Below, one piece after another: positions 42,679 through 52,050 of a stretch of 64,000 nt of DNA. The DNA is from PFJX01 sp963713085. GTDB lineage: Bacteria > Pseudomonadota > Gammaproteobacteria > Burkholderiales > Thiobacillaceae. Position 1 is the first letter of the stretch. Every line of letters begins with the position of its first letter. The notes under the pieces were generated by a model. That model was not told the origin of the DNA. It did not search any database and saw only the letters and a program-made list of their open reading frames with translations. The stretch is taken from contig CAVQKQ010000016.1 of the NCBI GenBank assembly GCA_963713085.1, positions 62,001 to 126,000 on the forward strand. The letters run 5' to 3'. The translations under genes and the position numbers were made by a program.

Positions 42679-44764
42679 TCAGGCGGCGGTGCCGGGGCAG
42701 GCTTCACCTGAACCCTGAGGCGCATCGGCCAGGGGGTTGATGGCCGGGTGGTTTGACGCCGCGTAGCGCGCTGCGGCGGCCTGGGGTGTCGGTGTAGCAG
42801 CTCGTCCCCCCGGCTTTGGCTGAGTGGAGGAGGCATGCCGGCGGCCATGGCCTTCCGGCACCACCCCGATCTGGGGCATCTCCGCCAGGCCCACGGCCCT
42901 GGCGTGTTCCACGAACCCCTGGTTGCGCCAGAAGAAGGCGCCGGGCATGGTGGTGGGGATCACCAGCACATAGAACAGGGCGCGGCCCAGGACCGCAGCG
43001 GCCAGGGTGGAGAGGGCCAAGCATCCCGAACAGGGCGGCGTATCCGCTGGCGGCGATGCCCAGCGCGAGGGCCAGATTCATGCCGAGCAGGCCATTACGC
43101 AGCCAGTAGGTGTAGCCGTAGCTGGTCGTCTGTTGGTAGAACGAGGCATCCCCCTCGTCGCCCCGCCCACGCAGATCGCGGGCATGGGCCAGCAGGCCGG
43201 TGCCTTCCAGGGCCAGGCCGACTGCCGTAACGATGGCCAGCAGCCTGGCCAGGTCGGTGGTCATCTCTCCCCAGGCCAGGGCGATCAGGGCCGGCAACAG
43301 ACTGCCGAGGGTGAGGGCCGTGCCGGCGAAGGCCGCGCCGGTGTGCCAGTGATCCCAGAACGGCCGCGCCTTGATGCGGTAGAGCCGATACATGTAATAG
43401 CCGCCAATACTCAGGCCCAGCAGGCCGGCTCCGGCGCAGACCTGTTTCAGCAGTCCCGCGTAGGGGAAGCCGTCGAACAGACTGAAGAAGCCGTAACCGG
43501 CCAGGCCGCCGAAGAACAGGGACACCCCGGCGATCTCCCGGCTCACCGGCGACAGCCGCCAGTTGTTGAAGCCGCGATAGAAGCGCAGGGGTTTTCCCAG
43601 GTGCATGTTGAGCCTGAACAGGCCGAACCCCATCAGCGCCAGCATCACGCCCAGAGCGGGCAGGGATGCAGGCCCGGCGGTGAAAGCCGCGAGCGGCGTG
43701 ATGTTCAGCCAGCCGCCTACCACCAGCATCAGAAATGCGCCCATCACCGCCTGGACGGAGAGGGTGAAGGCGATGTGGGCGTTCTCGTGGGAACCCAGTA
43801 GCTTCTTCAGGTTCCATTGACGGGCGAAGCCGTGCTTGGGGTCCAGCACCGGCTTGAAGCCGCCTTCGCCTTCGTCCTTGTGGTACTTCAGCGGCGTGCT
43901 GTCCACACGCACCATGTCGCGTTGGGTGACACGGGTCTGCTGGAAGCGGATGTTGGGATGGGTGATGTCGCTGCGCGGGAAGCCGGGGATCTCGGTCTTG
44001 GCCTGGCTGCGGCCTTCCGGGATGTTCTCGATGACGCCGAAGTCCAGCGCCTTGCCCAGGCAGGCGGAGACGCAGGCCGGCTTGAGACCGACTTCCAGGC
44101 GGTCCACGCACATGTTGCACTTCGATACCTGGCCCTTGATCGGGTCCAGTTGCGGCGCGTTGTAGGGGCAGACCCAGGTGCAGTAGCCGCAGCCGAAGCA
44201 GATGTCCGGGTCCTGCAGCACCGCGCCGTATTCCGCGAACTTGGTGTAGGCCCGGGTGGGGCAGCCCTTCAGGCACACCGGGTCGTCGCAGTGGTTGCAG
44301 GCCATGGAGATGTTGAGGCGCTGGGTGTTGGGATAGGTGCCGCCCTCGACGAAACCCACCGAGCGGAACGCCAGGTGCGGCGGCACGTCGTTCTTCTCCG
44401 AGCAGGCCGCCTCGCAGGCATGGCAGGCAATGCAGTTGTCGGCGTTGAAGAAGAAGCCGTGCTGCTTGTAGCGGTTGGGATTGGCGCCGATGCCGGGATC
44501 GCCGTTGATGCGCAGGCTCTGGCAGCGCAGTTCGTGGCCCTCGGGGACGGTATCGATGGGCGTGCCATAGCGGTTTGTTGTCTGCGTGACAGGGTCGCGC
44601 AGGCGCGCGTAGTCCGGTTCGTTGTGGCGCAGGTACGGGAATATGCCCGGCCTTCCCTGCCCGGCTTCCGGGTTCGCGCCGGACTGGCAGCCACAGCCGC
44701 CGGAGGCGCATTCGTTGCCTTGCTTGAAGGCGTAGCCGGGCATGATGGTTTTTGTTTTGGACAT
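42679..44764 (-). CDS. fused DmsB/DmsC-like electron-transfer protein, frameshifted
   Basis: Residues 1-250 hold four [4Fe-4S] motifs: CIACHACEAAC, CNHCDDPVCLKGCP, CFGCGYCTWVCPYNAP and CNMCVDRLEVGLKPACVSAC. Then come about eight membrane helices of DmsC type. The reading frame breaks near 43019: one extra base in CTTGG takes the frame out, and the normal DmsC ending (FYVLVIPTTMPGAFFWRNQGFVEHARAVGLAE) continues in the next frame to a stop at 42679. Read through in the original frame it ends at 42704 with an arginine-rich nonsense tail. It probably carries electrons from quinol to NasA. The break is either real or a sequencing error. Confidence 0.85.
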
Positions 44765-44777
44765 GATGATTACACCT

Positions 44778-46982
44778 TCAGAAATTGCGCATTTCCATGC
44801 TCAGCTTCGCCGCCGCCACCTGGTCGGCGATGCGCTCGATGCGGATGGCGGACTGCTTGTAGGCCGGCTGCCGAGAATGCGGGTCGAGCAGGCCCAGGGT
44901 CAGGCGGTTGGCGCAGTCGTGGAAGTGGAAGGGTAGGAACACCATGTTCTTCGGCACCCGCTGGGTCGGCTGGGCCATGGCCACCGCATCACCGCGCCGC
45001 GACACCATGCGCACGTATTCGCCGCGCCGCACGCACAGTTCGGCGGCCAGGTCGGGGTTGATCTCGATGAACGGGATGGGGCTGAACTTGTTGTTGTTGG
45101 CGATCTTGCCGGTCTTGGTGCGGCCGTGCCAATGCTCGATCAGGCGGCCGGTGTTGAGCCAGATGGGGAACTTCTCGTCGGGCACCTCGTTGTTGTCGAT
45201 GAAGGGCAGCGGGATCAGTTTCGCCTTGCCGTCCGGATAGCTGAAGCTGCCGTCCTCGGTGTAGATGCGCTTGCCGCCCTTGGGCGGCGCCTCGCCGCGC
45301 TCGGCCTGCTCCGCGCTGTAGGGCCACTGCACGCCGCGATTCTGTTCCAGCAATGCGTGGTCCATGCCGGAGATGTCGGCCAGGCGGCCCTTCGACAGAC
45401 GCCCCATCTCCAGGAAGATGTCGGCAGCCTGCTCCGGAAAATTCACCTTGCCGTCCCGGTTGAAGCGCTCGGCCAGCCGGTTGAAGATCCACAGGTCGGG
45501 CTTGGCCTCGCCGGGCGGGGCGGTGACCGGTTTGACCAGATTGATGCGCCGCTCGGTGTTGGTCATCACGCCTTCCTTCTCCGCCCAGGTGCCGGCCGGC
45601 AGGTAGACGTGGGCATACTGGGCGCTCTCGGTGTCCTGGTAGCAGTCCTGCACGCAGCAGAACTCCAGCTGTTCCATGGCCTTGCGGATGCGCGCGGTGT
45701 TGGGCAGCGACGACATTGGGTTGGTGGCGATCAGCCACAGGCCCTTGATCTGTCCGGCCTCCATGGCCTGGTAGATGTCGGTCTGGAACATGCCGCGCCG
45801 CTTGGGGAAGATTTCCGGGTCCACGTTCCAGAACCGGGCCATCTCCTCCCGATGTTCCGGCACCTCCAGGTAGCGGAAGTTGGGCAGGCCGGAGCAGGAC
45901 GACCACTCGCGGGTGCCCATGGCGTTGCACTGGCCGGTGATGGACAGGCTGGTGCCGCCCGGCTTGCCGATGTTGCCGGTGATCAGCGCCAGGTTGTTGA
46001 TGCCCACCACGCCGTCGGAACCGTGGGTGGACTGGTTGATGCCCATGGTCCAGATCTGCATGGCGGCACCCGCTTTCGCGAAGGTACGGGCGACGACGCG
46101 GATGGTGTCCTCGTCGATGCCGCAGATCTTGGCGGCGGTGACCGGGTCGTATTTCTCCACCTCGGCGCGCAGGGCCTCGATGCCGGTGGTGTTTGCGTCT
46201 ATGTAGCGTTGATCCTCCAGACCTTCCTTGAAGATCACGTGCATCATGGCGTTCATCAGCACCACGTCGGTGCCGGGCGTGATGGCCAGGTGGATGTGGG
46301 CGTTCTGCGCCAGCATGGTGACGCGCGGGTCCACCACGATGAGCGGGAAGCCGCGCTGCTCCTGGGCCTCCTTCATGCGCCAGTAGATGATGGGGTGCTG
46401 CTCCGGCAGGTTGGAGCCCCAGGCGATCAGGCAGTCGGTGTGCTCGAAGTCCTCGTAGCAGCCGGGCGGGCCGTCGGAGCCGAAGCTGCGCTTGTAGCCG
46501 GACACCGCCGAGGCCATGCACAGGGTGGTGTTGCCGTCGTAGTTGTTGGTGCCGATCAGTCCCCGGGTCAGCTTACCCAGGGTGTAGAACTCCTCGGTGA
46601 GCATCTGGCCGGTGGAGATGATGGCGAAGGAATCCGGGCCGTGCTTGGCCTGGATGCGGCGGATCTCGTCGTGCAGCTTGTCCAGGGCCGCGTCCCAGCC
46701 GGCGGGCTGCCAGTCGTCGTGCCACCGGTCGCGCATCAGCGGTTTCAGGCCGCGCCCGGCGGAGGTGAACAGCTCATGCTCGAAGATGCCTTTCAGGCAC
46801 AGCTTGCCCCGGTTCACGTCGGCATCGGCCACGCCGCGCGAACTCACCGGCCGGCCTTCCGCGTTCAACCCCACCTCGATGGAGCAGCCGGTGGAGCAAT
46901 AGCCGCAGGTGGCGTATTTCCACGCTACCACGCCCTTGTCGGCGATCTTGATGGGGTTCTTCCTGCTACGTCCGAACAGCAT
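44778..46982 (-). CDS. nasA: assimilatory nitrate reductase catalytic subunit
   Basis: 734 aa. Molybdopterin oxidoreductase with an N-terminal [4Fe-4S] site (Cys26, Cys29, Cys33 and CLKG) and the Mo-ligand cysteine Cys155 in NTTLCMASAVSGYK, the NasA/NarB/NapA signature. No Tat signal, so cytoplasmic. It lacks the C-terminal BFD [2Fe-2S] domain of NasC-type enzymes. The ATG at 46982 has GGAGG eight bases upstream. It lies 13 bp before the DmsBC-like gene, its probable electron donor. Confidence 0.93.
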   Translation of the reverse strand: MLFGRSRKNPIKIADKGVVAWKYATCGYCSTGCSIEVGLNAEGRPVSSRGVADADVNRGKLCLKGIFEHELFTSAGRGLKPLMRDRWHDDWQPAGWDAALDKLHDEIRRIQAKHGPDSFAIISTGQMLTEEFYTLGKLTRGLIGTNNYDGNTTLCMASAVSGYKRSFGSDGPPGCYEDFEHTDCLIAWGSNLPEQHPIIYWRMKEAQEQRGFPLIVVDPRVTMLAQNAHIHLAITPGTDVVLMNAMMHVIFKEGLEDQRYIDANTTGIEALRAEVEKYDPVTAAKICGIDEDTIRVVARTFAKAGAAMQIWTMGINQSTHGSDGVVGINNLALITGNIGKPGGTSLSITGQCNAMGTREWSSCSGLPNFRYLEVPEHREEMARFWNVDPEIFPKRRGMFQTDIYQAMEAGQIKGLWLIATNPMSSLPNTARIRKAMEQLEFCCVQDCYQDTESAQYAHVYLPAGTWAEKEGVMTNTERRINLVKPVTAPPGEAKPDLWIFNRLAERFNRDGKVNFPEQAADIFLEMGRLSKGRLADISGMDHALLEQNRGVQWPYSAEQAERGEAPPKGGKRIYTEDGSFSYPDGKAKLIPLPFIDNNEVPDEKFPIWLNTGRLIEHWHGRTKTGKIANNNKFSPIPFIEINPDLAAELCVRRGEYVRMVSRRGDAVAMAQPTQRVPKNMVFLPFHFHDCANRLTLGLLDPHSRQPAYKQSAIRIERIADQVAAAKLSMEMRNF

Positions 46983-47000
46983 GGCCGCTTCCTCCGTTGT

Positions 47001-47102
47001 GACTCCCCTCTTGGTAAAAGAGGGGGTAGGGGGGATTAGCGGTGGCGGCAACTGCGCGGCTCGGTGAAATCCCCCCTGCCCCCCTTTGCGAAAGGGGGGT
47101 GA
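47001..47102. repeat. palindromic repeat element between nirD and nasA
   Basis: About 100 bp with imperfect terminal inverted repeats of roughly 35 bp: the left arm runs from GTGACTCCCCTC to AGGGGGGATT and the right arm mirrors it (AATCCCCCCT to GGGGGGTGAC). Each arm also forms its own small hairpin. No open reading frame. It looks like a small non-autonomous element (MITE or REP type) inserted in the operon. Confidence 0.75.
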
Positions 47103-47123
47103 CGATGTGGCTGGATTTGCGCT

Positions 47124-47453
47124 TCATGCCAACCTCAAAAAGACCTGGCCCGCATCCACGCGGGTGGCGTAGACGCGGGCACAGCCCTTGTCCGGCAGAA
47201 CCGCCTCGCCGGTGGCGAGGTCGATCTTCCAACTGTGCAGCGGGCAGGTGACCATGCCGCCGTGGACGATGCCCTGGGAGAGCGGGCCGCCGCGATGCGG
47301 GCACTTGTCCCTGACGGCGAAGACGGCATCGGTGGCGGTGCGGAACACGGCGATGCGGTTAATGCTGTCGTCGTGTTCCAGTTCCACCACCCGCGATCCC
47401 TGGCGGGGGATGTCGTCGAGCTGCGCGATTGCGATCCAGTCGTTCATATTCAT
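47124..47453 (-). CDS. nirD: nitrite reductase small subunit (Rieske)
   Basis: 109 aa. Rieske-type [2Fe-2S] ligands Cys51, His53 (CPHRGG) and Cys70, His73 (CPLHSW). The protein partners NirB in NADH-dependent reduction of nitrite to ammonia. It starts 5 bp after nirB. Confidence 0.94.
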   Translation of the reverse strand: MNMNDWIAIAQLDDIPRQGSRVVELEHDDSINRIAVFRTATDAVFAVRDKCPHRGGPLSQGIVHGGMVTCPLHSWKIDLATGEAVLPDKGCARVYATRVDAGQVFLRLA

Positions 47454-47458
47454 TTCCT

Positions 47459-50002
47459 TCAGGCTGTAACCGGGGCGGCGATAACACGGATGGGTTGGAA
47501 TTCGTGGGCGGCGGCACCTTCGGCGCGCTCTTTCCAGGGGTCGATCTGGGCGAACCGCTGGCCGAACTTGAAGCGCTCGTAGAGGGCCGCGCGGCCCTCC
47601 GCGTCATCCACCACCTTGGCCTTGATGTGGGCCAGACCGACCCGCTCGACCCAGGGCGCGGTGCGTTCCAGGTAATGGGCCTCCTCGCGGTAGAGCTGGG
47701 TGAAGGCGCCGCAGTACTCCATCACCTGTTCTTCCGTTTCCACCCGGCACAGCAGATCGGTGACCCGCACCTTGATGCCGCCGTTGCCGCCCACGTGCAG
47801 CTCGTAGCCCGACTCCACGCACACCACGCCGAAGTCCTTGATGGTGGCTTCGGCGCAGTTGCGCGGGCAGCCGGACACCGCCAGCTTGTACTTGTGGGGC
47901 ATCCAGGAACCCCAGGTCATCTGCTCCAGCTTTACCCCCAGGCCGGTCGAGTCCTGGGTGCCGAAGCGGCACCACTGCGAACCGACGCAGGTCTTCACCG
48001 TGCGCAGGGCCTTGCCGTAAGCATGGCCGGAGACGAAGCCGGCGTCGGACAGGTCCTTCCACATGGCCGGCAGGTCTTCCTTCTTCACGCCGAACAGGTC
48101 GATGCGCTGGCCGCCGGTGACCTTCACCTCCGGCACCTTGAACTTCTCGGCCACGTCGGCGATGGCGCGCAGTTCCCTGGGGTTGGTGAGCCCGCCCCAC
48201 ATGCGCGGCACCACCGAGAAGCTGCCGTCCTTCTGGATGTTGCCGTGGGCGCGCTCGTTGATGAAACGGGACTGGGCGTCGTCCTTGTATTCGGCCGGCC
48301 AGCGCGCCAGCAGGTAGTAGTTCACCGCCGGCCGGCAGGTGGCGCAGCCGTCCGGCGTGGACCATTCCATGAACTCGAACACCGCCTGCATGGACTTGAG
48401 CCCCTGTTCCCTGATGGCCGTGATTACCTCGTCGTGGCTGTGTTCCGTGCACTTGCACAGCGGCTTCTTGGAAGGCGCGGCCGAATAGTTGCCGCCCACG
48501 GTATGGGCCAGGACGGCCTCCACCAGACCGGTGCATGAACCGCAGGAACTAGACGCCTTGGTATGGGCGCGCACGTCGTCCAGGGTGAACAGCTTGAGGT
48601 CGCGGATGGCGGCGACGATGGTGCCCTTGCACACGCCGTTGCAGCCGCAGATCTCGGCCGTGTCCGACAGCGCGGCGACCCGTTCCGCCGGGCCGTGTCC
48701 GGAGTCGCCCAGATGGTGCTGGCCGAACAGGATGGTCTTGCGGAACTGGGCGATGTCGGTGCCTTCGCGCAGCAGGTCGAAGTACCAGGTGCCGTCGATG
48801 GTGTCGCCATAGATGCAGGCGCCCACCAGCCTGTTGTCCTTGATCACCAGCTTCTTGTAGGTACCGGCGGCGGCATCGGAGAACACCAGGGATTCGGTGC
48901 CCGGCGCGCCGGTGAAGTCGCCGGCGGAGAACAGGTCGATGCCGGTGACCTTGAGCTTGGTGGAAGTCAGCGAGCCCTGATAGCGGGCCACGCCGTGTTC
49001 CGCCAGGTGGTTGGCCGCCACCTTGGCCTGCTCGAACAGGGGCGCCACCAGGCCGTAGGCGATGCCTCGATGGTTGACGCACTCGCCCACCGCGTAGATG
49101 CGCGGATCGAAGGTCTGCATGGTGTCGTTCACCACCAGGCCGCGATGGCAATGCAGGCCGGCGGACTCCGCCAGCTCCGTGTTGGGACGGATGCCCACGG
49201 CCATGACCACCAGGTCGGCGGGCACGGTGTCGCCATCCTTGAACCGGACCGCGCAAACCCTGCCTGATTCGCCCCGTACCAGTTCCGCGGTCTGCTTCTT
49301 CATCAGGAACCTGAGGCCCTTGGCCTCCAGGTTCTGCTGCAGCAGGCGGGCGGCGGGCTCGTCGAGCTGACGCTCCAGCAGCCAATCGGCGATGTGCACC
49401 ACGCTCACGTCCATGCCGCGCAGCTTCAGTCCGTTCGCCGCCTCCAGGCCCAGCAGGCCGCCGCCGATGACCACCGCGTGCTTGAACTGGGACGAGGTGC
49501 GGATCATGGTGTCCACGTCCGCCATGTCGCGGAAGCCGATGACGCCCTCCAGGTCCGCGCCCGTCACCGGCAGGATGAAGGGCTTGGAACCGGTGGCCAG
49601 CAGCAGGCGGTCGTATTCCGCGGTGGTCTTGTCACCATTGCCGTCGATCGCCTCCACGAAGCGGTTCTTGCGATCGATCTTCACCACCCGCTTGCCCGTG
49701 TGCAGGGTGATGCCGTGCTCGGCATACCACTCCCGGCTGTTGAGCACGATCTGCTCCACCGTCTGCTCCCCCGCCAGCACCGGGGACAGCATGATGCGGT
49801 TGTAGTTGGGGTGCGGCTCGTCGCCGAACACCGTGATGTCGTATTGTTCCGGGGCCGCCTTGATAAGCTCCTCCAGGGTGCGGACCCCGGCCATGCCGTT
49901 GCCCACCAGAACCAGTTTCATCCGCGCCGTCCGGCCGCCCGAAGACGTGGATTGCGCCCTCTCGGGGGGCAGCGGAGCGTGGGGGATGTTCATAGTTGCC
50001 AT
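47459..50002 (-). CDS. nirB: NADH-dependent nitrite reductase large subunit
   Basis: 847 aa. FAD/NAD domain starting at MKLVLVGNGMAG, a [2Fe-2S] BFD domain (CGCNGVCKGTI, SCGSCTGL), and the siroheme-[4Fe-4S] domain (TCVGSQWCRFGTQDSTGL near 670, SGCPRNCAEA near 709). It reduces nitrite to ammonium in the cytoplasm. The ATG at 50002 has GAGG eight bases upstream; the 27 residues before MKLVL are encoded largely by a dispersed repeat, so the usual start (49921) has been extended. First gene of the operon, under a sigma-54 promoter and an ANTAR leader. Confidence 0.94.
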   Translation of the reverse strand: MATMNIPHAPLPPERAQSTSSGGRTARMKLVLVGNGMAGVRTLEELIKAAPEQYDITVFGDEPHPNYNRIMLSPVLAGEQTVEQIVLNSREWYAEHGITLHTGKRVVKIDRKNRFVEAIDGNGDKTTAEYDRLLLATGSKPFILPVTGADLEGVIGFRDMADVDTMIRTSSQFKHAVVIGGGLLGLEAANGLKLRGMDVSVVHIADWLLERQLDEPAARLLQQNLEAKGLRFLMKKQTAELVRGESGRVCAVRFKDGDTVPADLVVMAVGIRPNTELAESAGLHCHRGLVVNDTMQTFDPRIYAVGECVNHRGIAYGLVAPLFEQAKVAANHLAEHGVARYQGSLTSTKLKVTGIDLFSAGDFTGAPGTESLVFSDAAAGTYKKLVIKDNRLVGACIYGDTIDGTWYFDLLREGTDIAQFRKTILFGQHHLGDSGHGPAERVAALSDTAEICGCNGVCKGTIVAAIRDLKLFTLDDVRAHTKASSSCGSCTGLVEAVLAHTVGGNYSAAPSKKPLCKCTEHSHDEVITAIREQGLKSMQAVFEFMEWSTPDGCATCRPAVNYYLLARWPAEYKDDAQSRFINERAHGNIQKDGSFSVVPRMWGGLTNPRELRAIADVAEKFKVPEVKVTGGQRIDLFGVKKEDLPAMWKDLSDAGFVSGHAYGKALRTVKTCVGSQWCRFGTQDSTGLGVKLEQMTWGSWMPHKYKLAVSGCPRNCAEATIKDFGVVCVESGYELHVGGNGGIKVRVTDLLCRVETEEQVMEYCGAFTQLYREEAHYLERTAPWVERVGLAHIKAKVVDDAEGRAALYERFKFGQRFAQIDPWKERAEGAAAHEFQPIRVIAAPVTA
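49922..49985 (-). repeat. dispersed GC-rich repeat at the 5' end of nirB
   Basis: On the minus strand CGCTCCGCTGCCCCCCGAGA followed by GGGCGCAATCC and CTTCGGGCGGCC. The same element, in the opposite orientation to its host gene, lies at 54501-54575. Here it is read in frame as HAPLPPERAQSTSSGGRTAR. Confidence 0.75.
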
Positions 50003-50028
50003 GCGAAGTACCTCGAAAACACTAGGCG

Positions 50029-50097
50029 AAAAAAAACGGCATCCGACCCCGAAGGGAAGGACGCCGTTGTCCAAGATCGCTTAGGCTGTAATAACCT
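50029..50097 (-). promoter_or_regulatory. ANTAR-type antitermination leader of the nirB operon
   Basis: P2 (50072-50059; stem GGAC/GTCC, hexaloop AACGGC with A1 and G4) overlaps a terminator with arms CGGCGTCC and GGATGCCG and eight U (50067-50029). P1 (50097-50083; stem AGGTT/AGCCT) has only a five-base loop (ATTAC) and lacks the G4, so it is a degenerate copy. The leader begins almost at the predicted start site. Confidence 0.8.
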
Positions 50098-50108
50098 GGT
50101 TAGCTATT

Positions 50109-50124
50109 AGCAATGGCTGTGCCA
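50109..50124 (-). promoter_or_regulatory. sigma-54 promoter of the nirB operon
   Basis: TGGCACAGCCATTGCT on the minus strand is a full -24/-12 match. Its start site, near 50099, falls directly before leader hairpin P1. Confidence 0.88.
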
Positions 50125-50670
50125 GGGGGCGAAGCTCAAATAAATCAAGGGGATGGGTTGGTACTGGCTAGGATGGTGCACTGTGGCGGAGCGTGGTGCA
50201 CTGGATTCGAGCGGCCGGTGCCATTGGCAGCTCCTCAGCCGAAGCGGCTTTCGTGAACTCTCTAAACTATATCCAGCACTGTGAAGACTGCTGCATAACT
50301 GCTGCTGAGGCTCTCTGATTGGTTGGTTTTGGACTCGCGACCTGGTTTTCTGGGACGTGGCTGGCCATTTCGGCCTTGATTTAACCCATTTCTGGGCCCT
50401 TAGCTGAAAGAGTTCAAAGTGTGACGCAAGCCGCTGAATCTGTTTCCGGGAAAGGGGTACCGAACAGCGGGGAGGAATCATCCGGGCTAATAGTGTCCGT
50501 GTCTGACCCAGAGGTTTCGAGGTCGGTAATACTTTGCCGACCTCGGGATACCGCCACGACGGGAAAGTCCTCCCGCCGGAGCTTGTGTCATGGCTTTTTG
50601 GAGGATCAATCGGAAGAAGTTATTCTGCAAACCTTCCTTCCCCGGAAGATTTTGGATTCAGGAGATGTTG
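50125..50670. other. gene-free stretch between nirB leader and the repeat protein
   Basis: About 545 bp. Near 50174-50205 the decamer TGGTGCACTG occurs twice as a direct repeat; these contain NtrC-type half-sites TGGTGCA and could be enhancers for the nirB promoter. At 50518-50545 a 9-bp perfect hairpin (CGAGGTCGG/CCGACCTCG, ten-base loop) precedes the secreted repeat protein. No gene is supported. Confidence 0.55.
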
Positions 50671-52050
50671 ATGACCAACAAGACGACGTGGTGGATGTGT
50701 CATTGGGCAGCGATGGCGACTCTTGCGGTGTTTGCCAACGTGGCGATCGCTGACAACTGGGGAGCGTGGAGCAAGGACGCCTGCTTCAAGGACCAACGCA
50801 AGTTCACATCGGTCCTGCATGGCATTCCATGGGGCGCTTCCTGGGAAACGGCGTGTGCGAAGAAGGCGCTTCCCGCCACCATTCATGGCCTCCCCACCAA
50901 GGCGGCGACCAAACATTGTGTCAATCGAAGCACCGCCATGTGGGCGGAGGTATTCATCGACGACCCGTCCTGCGAGACGAAGAACCAGGCCAAGTCCAAA
51001 TCGAGTGATACTGACAAAGCAGCGTGTGCACAACAGACACCGTCTGGGTTGAAGTGGGGTCAGCCATGGCGGCGCGGCGACTGCATTGCGCCGAACAAGC
51101 GCAAGTATTCCAGCATCCTGCAAGGCATCCCGCTGGGACAGAGTTGGGAATCGACGTGCCGGGGAACTCCGATCAACGAGACGATCGGTGGGACGGCAGT
51201 GTGCCAGTCGGCACCCAACAATTGTGTCAACGTAGCCGGGACGGCGATGTGGGGTGAGGTTTACGTTACCGACACGACTTGCCAGGCTCCGGATGACATG
51301 AAATGGGGCAAGATGAAGCGCGACGAGTGTATCGGCAAAGGCCTGCGCAAATATTCGGCCATCCTGCACGGCATAGGCAAAGGCATGGACTGGGTGACGA
51401 CATGCAAGGAAAAAACGTACGACTTCACCGGCGTTCTGCCAAAGGAAGCGAAGGTCGACAATGCGGATATCACCGCGGTCAAACCCTCCGAGTGCAAAAT
51501 CTATCTCGATGGCGTGTGGGGCGAATTCCAGGTAAGCGACAAGACCTGTGGCGAGGTCACCGGCTTGAGATGGGGCACTTGGCAAGAGGGACAGTGTCAG
51601 CTGATGCCGGCGGCCCTGATCAATGCATGCGATTCCAACGACGCTCCGGCCGGGTGCGCCGAAGGCAGGGTGTGGGTGCGGCAATACGCGTCGGTCCTGT
51701 GGAATATTCCCAAGGATTACAGCTGGGAATCCGTCTGCGAGAATTCCGCGCCCAACCCCAAGGGCAAGGAGCAGGACTACAAGCTGGAAGTTCCATCGCA
51801 TCCAGACTGGGTCCCGACCAAACCTCACGCTTGCGTGAAGGCAACCGGAAACGAGGTGTTCAATTGGGCCACGCTGGTCGCGGGAACCGCCTTGTCACTT
51901 TCCTCCAATGCGCTGGTGTCCGTAGCAGGCACCGGCGTAGGATTGGCCGGCCCGATTGCCAGCTTGACCGGTGCCGATCTCGGTGCCTTCAACATCTGGG
52001 GCATCGTCTACGTGCCGGACGCGGGTTGCAGCGCCAGTAACCAACGTTAG
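50671..52050 (+). CDS. exported protein with four cysteine-rich tandem repeats
   Basis: 459 aa. Signal peptide (WWMCHWAAMATLAVFANVAIA). Four repeats follow at about 29-101, 127-204, 210-293 and 299-453. Each has a KWG-type start, a Cys, the core [RK]-K-[FY]-[ST]-[SA]-[VI]-L-x-G-I-P-x-G-x-SW-E-x-x-C, and an end x-MWGEVYVxDxxC. About four Cys per repeat suggest disulfides. The fourth carries a hydrophobic insert (398-436) that may enter a membrane. ATG 50671 has GGAG six bases upstream. No family is recognised. Confidence 0.82.
   Translation: MTNKTTWWMCHWAAMATLAVFANVAIADNWGAWSKDACFKDQRKFTSVLHGIPWGASWETACAKKALPATIHGLPTKAATKHCVNRSTAMWAEVFIDDPSCETKNQAKSKSSDTDKAACAQQTPSGLKWGQPWRRGDCIAPNKRKYSSILQGIPLGQSWESTCRGTPINETIGGTAVCQSAPNNCVNVAGTAMWGEVYVTDTTCQAPDDMKWGKMKRDECIGKGLRKYSAILHGIGKGMDWVTTCKEKTYDFTGVLPKEAKVDNADITAVKPSECKIYLDGVWGEFQVSDKTCGEVTGLRWGTWQEGQCQLMPAALINACDSNDAPAGCAEGRVWVRQYASVLWNIPKDYSWESVCENSAPNPKGKEQDYKLEVPSHPDWVPTKPHACVKATGNEVFNWATLVAGTALSLSSNALVSVAGTGVGLAGPIASLTGADLGAFNIWGIVYVPDAGCSASNQR

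Noticed and set aside
50107..50481. 124-codon minus-strand frame upstream of nirB
   Set aside because: It covers the sigma-54 promoter, has no ribosome site and no recognisable composition or family.
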